Of a stretch of 10,427 nt of DNA, positions 7,033 to 10,427 are shown one piece after another (position 1 is the first letter of the stretch; each line of letters begins with the position of its first letter). Origin of the DNA: Clostridiales bacterium (GTDB lineage Bacteria; Bacillota; Clostridia; Oscillospirales; CAG-382); assembly GCA_004553575.1 (NCBI GenBank), contig SFLA01000038.1, positions 1 through 10,427 on the forward strand, read 5' to 3'. A program made the position numbers and the translations under genes. The notes beneath the pieces are model-generated. The model did no database searches and had not been told where the DNA came from. It was given only the letters and a program-made list of their open reading frames with translations.

Positions 7033-8712
7033 ATGAAATTTTCGGAGATGAAGTATGAGCGCGTCGATATGTCCGAGTTCAAGCGCATTTACGGCGAGCT
7101 TGCGGCGCGGGTAAACGGAGCGTCGTCGGCTGACGAGATTATCGATGCCGTTTACGAGCACGAAAGGGTTTCGCGCCGGGTGAATACCATGTTCACTCTT
7201 GCATATATCCGCCATTCCATAGACACGCGCGACGCGTTCTATTCCGCCGAGAACGATTTCTGCGACGAGCAGCAGCCGGTGGCAGAGGAGGCGGAGCAGG
7301 AATTCATGCTTGCGCTGTATTCCAGCCGGTTCCGCCCCGAACTGGAAAAGAAATTCGGAAGATTGCTTTTCAGAAACATAGAGATCCGGCTTAAGACATT
7401 TTCACCGGATATAGTACCGCTGCTTCAGCAGGAGAACGCGCTCGTTTCGTCGTATGCCAAGCTTATTGCTTCCGCAAGGATAGAATTCGACGGCAAGGTG
7501 CTTAATACCTCCCAGATGGCTCCGTACTGCGAGAACCGCGAAGAAAGCGTACGCCGCGCCGCTTATACCGCTCTCGGTAATTATTACGATTCGATAGGCG
7601 ATGAGCTGGACGGTATTTTTGATAAGCTGGTCGCACTGCGTACCGAGATTGCTCATAAGCTGGGCTATTCGGATTTCACCGAGCTCGGCTATTACCGAAT
7701 GAACCGTAACTGCTATACCCCCGACGATGTTGCGGAATTCAGGCGTCAGGTAGTCGAGGATATAGTGCCTATCTCCTGCGAGCTGAAAAGACGTCAGGCG
7801 GAGCGTATAGGCGTTGACCGGATTGAGCTTTTCAACAACTCCTTCCTGCGTCCTGACGGCAACGCCGTTCCGAAGGGAACAGCCGAGGATTTGCTGGCGG
7901 CGGGACGCAGAATGTACCGCGAGATGAGCCCGTATACCGCAGAGTTCATTGACTTCCTTTACGATAATGAGCTGCTCGATGTACTCGCAAAGCCCGGCAA
8001 GCAGGTGGGTGGCTACTGCACGGACCTTCCGCTTTATCGCGCTCCGTTTATCTTTTCCAATTTCAACGGTACGAGCGGCGACGTTGATGTACTCACTCAC
8101 GAGGCCGGACACGCCTTTGCGTCGTATATGTCCCGCGATTTCGAGCTTCTTGAGTATGCGTCGCCGACCGCAGAAGCGTGTGAGGTTCATTCCATGTCAA
8201 TGGAATTCTTTGCGTGGAAGTGGAACAGTCTGTTTTACGGAGACCAGACCGAAAAGGCGCTGTATTCGCATCTTGAAGGCTGCGTCAACTTCATTCCGTA
8301 CGGTACAATGGTAGACCATTTCCAGCATATAATATATGCTCATCCGGAGCTTACTCCGGCGGAGCGGCACGCGGAATGGAAAAAGCTCGAATCGATATAT
8401 CGCCCGTATCTGTCGGACGGCGATCTGCCGTTTTACCGCGACGGGCGCATATGGCAGCGTCAGCTTCATATATATCATTATCCGTTTTATTATATCGATT
8501 ACTGCCTTGCCCAGACGGTTGCGCTTGAATACTGGGCGATGTCGCAGAAGGACTACGGCAAGGCGTTTGAAAACTATCTGGCCTACACGCGCAAGGGCGG
8601 AAGCCTTACATTTACCGAGCTTTGCGAAGCGGGCGGGGTAATATCGCCGTTCAAGCCCGGTGCGCTTAAGGAGATTGCCTCCGTTGCGGCCGAATGGCTC
8701 GGAAAAAGATAA
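7033..8712 (+). CDS. M3 family oligoendopeptidase (PepF-like)
   Basis: Zinc metallopeptidase of family M3, subfamily B (oligoendopeptidase F-like), expected to cleave short cytosolic peptides; no signal peptide or membrane segment is visible. The 559 aa fit the shorter Firmicutes M3 group. The zinc site is HEAGH (residues 356-360), with Glu384 placed 28 residues after His356, the same spacing as the third ligand in PepF. Further downstream the FYYIDYCLAQTVALEYW segment with the preceding HIYHYP stretch is the substrate-binding signature of these enzymes. The N-terminal half is helical and less conserved. An AAAGGAA stretch (7017-7023) precedes the ATG at 7033 by 9 nt. The gene starts 6 nt after rsmB and its TAA overlaps the rlmN ATG by one base, so it is fully embedded in the operon, although it is not part of the usual Bacillus order. 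Physiological substrates are unknown. Confidence 0.93.
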   Translation: MKFSEMKYERVDMSEFKRIYGELAARVNGASSADEIIDAVYEHERVSRRVNTMFTLAYIRHSIDTRDAFYSAENDFCDEQQPVAEEAEQEFMLALYSSRFRPELEKKFGRLLFRNIEIRLKTFSPDIVPLLQQENALVSSYAKLIASARIEFDGKVLNTSQMAPYCENREESVRRAAYTALGNYYDSIGDELDGIFDKLVALRTEIAHKLGYSDFTELGYYRMNRNCYTPDDVAEFRRQVVEDIVPISCELKRRQAERIGVDRIELFNNSFLRPDGNAVPKGTAEDLLAAGRRMYREMSPYTAEFIDFLYDNELLDVLAKPGKQVGGYCTDLPLYRAPFIFSNFNGTSGDVDVLTHEAGHAFASYMSRDFELLEYASPTAEACEVHSMSMEFFAWKWNSLFYGDQTEKALYSHLEGCVNFIPYGTMVDHFQHIIYAHPELTPAERHAEWKKLESIYRPYLSDGDLPFYRDGRIWQRQLHIYHYPFYYIDYCLAQTVALEYWAMSQKDYGKAFENYLAYTRKGGSLTFTELCEAGGVISPFKPGALKEIASVAAEWLGKR

Positions 8713-9737
8713 TGACCGATCTGAAAAGCATGTATCCCGCCGAGCTCGAGGAGTATTTTCTGTCGATAGGCGAGCCGAAATACCGCGCCGGGCAGGTTTT
8801 CGCCCGTCTCAGCGCAGGCGATACCGATTTTTCGGTTATGACGGCGCTGCCCTCTGCGCTCCGCACACGGCTTTCGGAAAACTGTGTTATCGCACGGGCG
8901 GAGATTGCCTCCAGGCTCGTATCGAAGATTGACGGGACGATAAAATATTTGTTTTCGTTTTCGGACGGCGAGAAAATAGAGAGCGTTTTAATGCGCTATA
9001 AATACGGCAATACCGTCTGCATATCCACTCAGGCAGGCTGCAGGATGGGCTGTTCGTTCTGCGCGTCGCCGCTGAACGGCTTCCGCCGCAACCTTACGGC
9101 GGGTGAGATGCTCGAGCAGGTAATGGCGGTTATGCGCGACACCGGCGAGAAGGTTACGGGTATCGTCCTTATGGGAATCGGCGAGCCGCTCGACAATTAC
9201 GATAATGTTCTGCGGTTTCTGCGTCTGGTCAACGATCCTGCGGGGCTTAACATTTCACACCGTCATATTTCGCTTTCAACCTGCGGGCTGGTCGATAAAA
9301 TCGATGCGCTCTCTCGCGAGAAGCTTCAGATAACTCTTTCGGTTTCGCTTCATGCCCCGTGCGACGAGATCCGCCGCAGGATAATGCCGGTAGCAAAAAT
9401 ATACCCGTTTGATTCGCTTATGGCGGCGTGCAGGAGATACACCTCGGCAACAAACCGCCGTATATCATATGAGTATGCGCTTATGTCGGGGGTTAACGAT
9501 TCCGACCGTGACGCGCACTTGCTCGGACGGCTGCTCGCCGGTCAGCTCTGTCATGTGAATCTTATCCCGGTAAACGAGGTTAAAGAGCGCGGATATAAAA
9601 AAAGCACCCGCGAGAGGGTTAACGGTTTTGCAGGAATACTCGAATCGTATAGAATAAATACTACCGTCCGCCGGCGTCTCGGCGGGGATATTAATGCGTC
9701 CTGCGGTCAGCTCAGGGCGGAACATACGGAGGAGTGA
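8712..9737 (+). CDS. rlmN: Dual-specificity 23S rRNA/tRNA adenine-C2 methyltransferase RlmN
   Basis: Radical-SAM enzyme that makes 2-methyladenosine at 23S A2503 and at position 37 of some tRNAs, tuning peptidyl-transferase function and decoding accuracy. The 341-aa protein has the cluster motif Cys110-x3-Cys114-x2-Cys117 (CRMGCSFC), Cys103 seven residues upstream (equivalent to E. coli Cys118), Glu90 (equivalent to Glu105), the GIGEPLDNYDNV motif and the C-terminal methyl-carrying Cys331 in GGDINASCGQL (E. coli Cys355). All catalytic residues are present. I chose the ATG at 8712, which overlaps the peptidase stop by one base like other junctions here and gives the typical N terminus MTDLKSMYPAELEEY. 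An in-frame ATG at 8694 would add six residues inside the peptidase gene. Cfr, the resistance paralogue, is less likely given position and overall match to RlmN. Confidence 0.97.
   Translation: MTDLKSMYPAELEEYFLSIGEPKYRAGQVFARLSAGDTDFSVMTALPSALRTRLSENCVIARAEIASRLVSKIDGTIKYLFSFSDGEKIESVLMRYKYGNTVCISTQAGCRMGCSFCASPLNGFRRNLTAGEMLEQVMAVMRDTGEKVTGIVLMGIGEPLDNYDNVLRFLRLVNDPAGLNISHRHISLSTCGLVDKIDALSREKLQITLSVSLHAPCDEIRRRIMPVAKIYPFDSLMAACRRYTSATNRRISYEYALMSGVNDSDRDAHLLGRLLAGQLCHVNLIPVNEVKERGYKKSTRERVNGFAGILESYRINTTVRRRLGGDINASCGQLRAEHTEE
9728..9734 (+). promoter_or_regulatory. Ribosome-binding site of the phosphatase gene
   Basis: GGAGGAG, inside the last codons of rlmN, is the strongest Shine-Dalgarno match in the window. 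It is 10 nt before the TTG at 9745, which opens the phosphatase frame, and only 2 nt before an out-of-frame ATG at 9737. The spacing therefore supports TTG as the true initiator. Confidence 0.65.
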
Positions 9738-9744
9738 TGCTCGC

Positions 9745-10427
9745 TTGATCTGCTACGGCAACACCGATGTCGGTAAAAAACGCAAGAACAACCAGGATTA
9801 TTTTCTTATCGCCACCGAAAAGAAATATTTTTCCGCGGTCGTGTGCGACGGAATGGGCGGCGCCGCCGGCGGAAACGTAGCGAGTAAGCTCGCCTGCGAG
9901 GTTTATCAGGAGACGCTTAACGCGTCTCTTAGGGATACCGACCCGTCTGCAATGCTGCGCGAGGATCTGGTAAAGGTGCTGCGTCTTGCGGTCGTCTGCG
10001 CAAATAAGGCGGTTTATTCCCGTGCGCAGACGGATAACGATTGCTACGGAATGGGAACCACGCTTGTCGCCTTCTTTTCCTGCAAGGGCAGGAATGCAGC
10101 GGTAAACGTTGGAGACAGCCGTATGTATTCGTTCACCGGCGGAATGGGCATACAGATAACCAAGGATCATTCTCTTGTACAGATGCTTATCGATAACGGG
10201 GCGCTCAGCGAGCGTGAGGCGGTGCATCACCCGAAGAAGAATATCATTCTCCGCGCTCTGGGAGTAGACGATATGGTCGAGCCGGATATGTTTTTCGATA
10301 TCCAGTACGATTACCTGCTGCTTTGTACTGACGGCTTGTCTAATTTCGTCTCGCGGCGTGAGATGGAGGATATAATATACATGCAGTCAAGGTGGAAGCC
10401 GGTAACTGCCGAAAAAAAGGTTAAAAT
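9745..10427 (+). CDS. prpC: PP2C-family Ser/Thr protein phosphatase (PrpC/Stp), 3' partial
   Basis: Metal-dependent PP2C phosphatase of the PrpC/Stp type, which reverses phosphorylation by the PASTA kinase PrkC/PknB controlling cell-wall growth and translation. About 227 residues are visible; the family usually has 240-260, so only the end is missing. Motifs in order: YGNTDVGKKRKNNQD with metal-binding Asp18, VCDGMGG with Asp35 (33-39), the GMGTTLVAF strand, VGDSRMY with Asp124, the KDHSLVQMLIDNGALSEREA flap-side segment, RALG, and LLLCTDGLSN with Asp196. The last metal Asp (usually DNxT) lies beyond the window. No in-frame ATG or GTG exists near the start, so TTG at 9745 is chosen, backed by a strong ribosome-binding site. 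It lies 7 nt after rlmN. In this family of operons the kinase gene and rsgA would be expected next. Confidence 0.95.
   Translation, partial: MICYGNTDVGKKRKNNQDYFLIATEKKYFSAVVCDGMGGAAGGNVASKLACEVYQETLNASLRDTDPSAMLREDLVKVLRLAVVCANKAVYSRAQTDNDCYGMGTTLVAFFSCKGRNAAVNVGDSRMYSFTGGMGIQITKDHSLVQMLIDNGALSEREAVHHPKKNIILRALGVDDMVEPDMFFDIQYDYLLLCTDGLSNFVSRREMEDIIYMQSRWKPVTAEKKVK

Noticed and set aside
8694..8711. Upstream ATG for rlmN at 8694
   Set aside because: It would overlap the peptidase gene by 19 nt with no ribosome-binding site; the ATG at 8712 gives the typical N terminus and the one-base overlap seen at other junctions here.

Overview
The window is one uninterrupted block of ten co-directional (+ strand) housekeeping genes. 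The organism is most likely an anaerobic Clostridia-type Firmicute. The basis is the Firmicutes-typical order yicC-remA-gmk-rpoZ-priA-def-fmt-rsmB-rlmN-prpC, the presence of a RemA/DUF370 gene (absent from enterobacteria), purine-rich Shine-Dalgarno sites and a moderately GC-rich composition. Isoleucine is unusually often encoded by ATA (15 of 22 Ile codons in fmt by hand count). I cannot name the genus.

Layout: yicC endoribonuclease-family gene (5' end cut by the window, to 845); remA (861-1088); gmk guanylate kinase (1091-1708); rpoZ omega subunit (1718-2002); priA primosomal helicase (2002-4449); def peptide deformylase (4462-4932); fmt Met-tRNA formyltransferase (4932-5855); rsmB 16S m5C methyltransferase (GTG start, 5848-7026); an M3-family oligoendopeptidase (7033-8712); rlmN radical-SAM methyltransferase (8712-9737); and a PP2C Ser/Thr phosphatase of the PrpC/Stp type (TTG start at 9745, 3' end cut by the window).

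Spacing is extremely tight. The largest gap between stop and start is 15 nt. Three junctions are one-base overlaps of the TAATG/TGATG type (rpoZ/priA, def/fmt, peptidase/rlmN), and fmt/rsmB overlap by 8 nt. This implies a single polycistronic transcript with extensive translational coupling. There is no non-coding stretch long enough for a conventional promoter between genes, and I see no RNA genes, mobile elements, CRISPR or long repeats.

The genes join transcription and nucleotide supply (gmk, rpoZ), replication restart (priA), the formyl-Met cycle (fmt adds the formyl group, def removes it), rRNA/tRNA modification (rsmB, rlmN) and the start of the PrpC/PrkC signalling pair. Two departures from the Bacillus-like order stand out: coaBC is missing between rpoZ and priA, and a cytosolic oligopeptidase sits between rsmB and rlmN. 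I found no undescribed system. The points worth a second look are a terminator-like hairpin inside the 3' end of priA, a CxC motif in RemA, the out-of-frame mini-ORF at the rlmN/phosphatase junction and the ATA codon preference.
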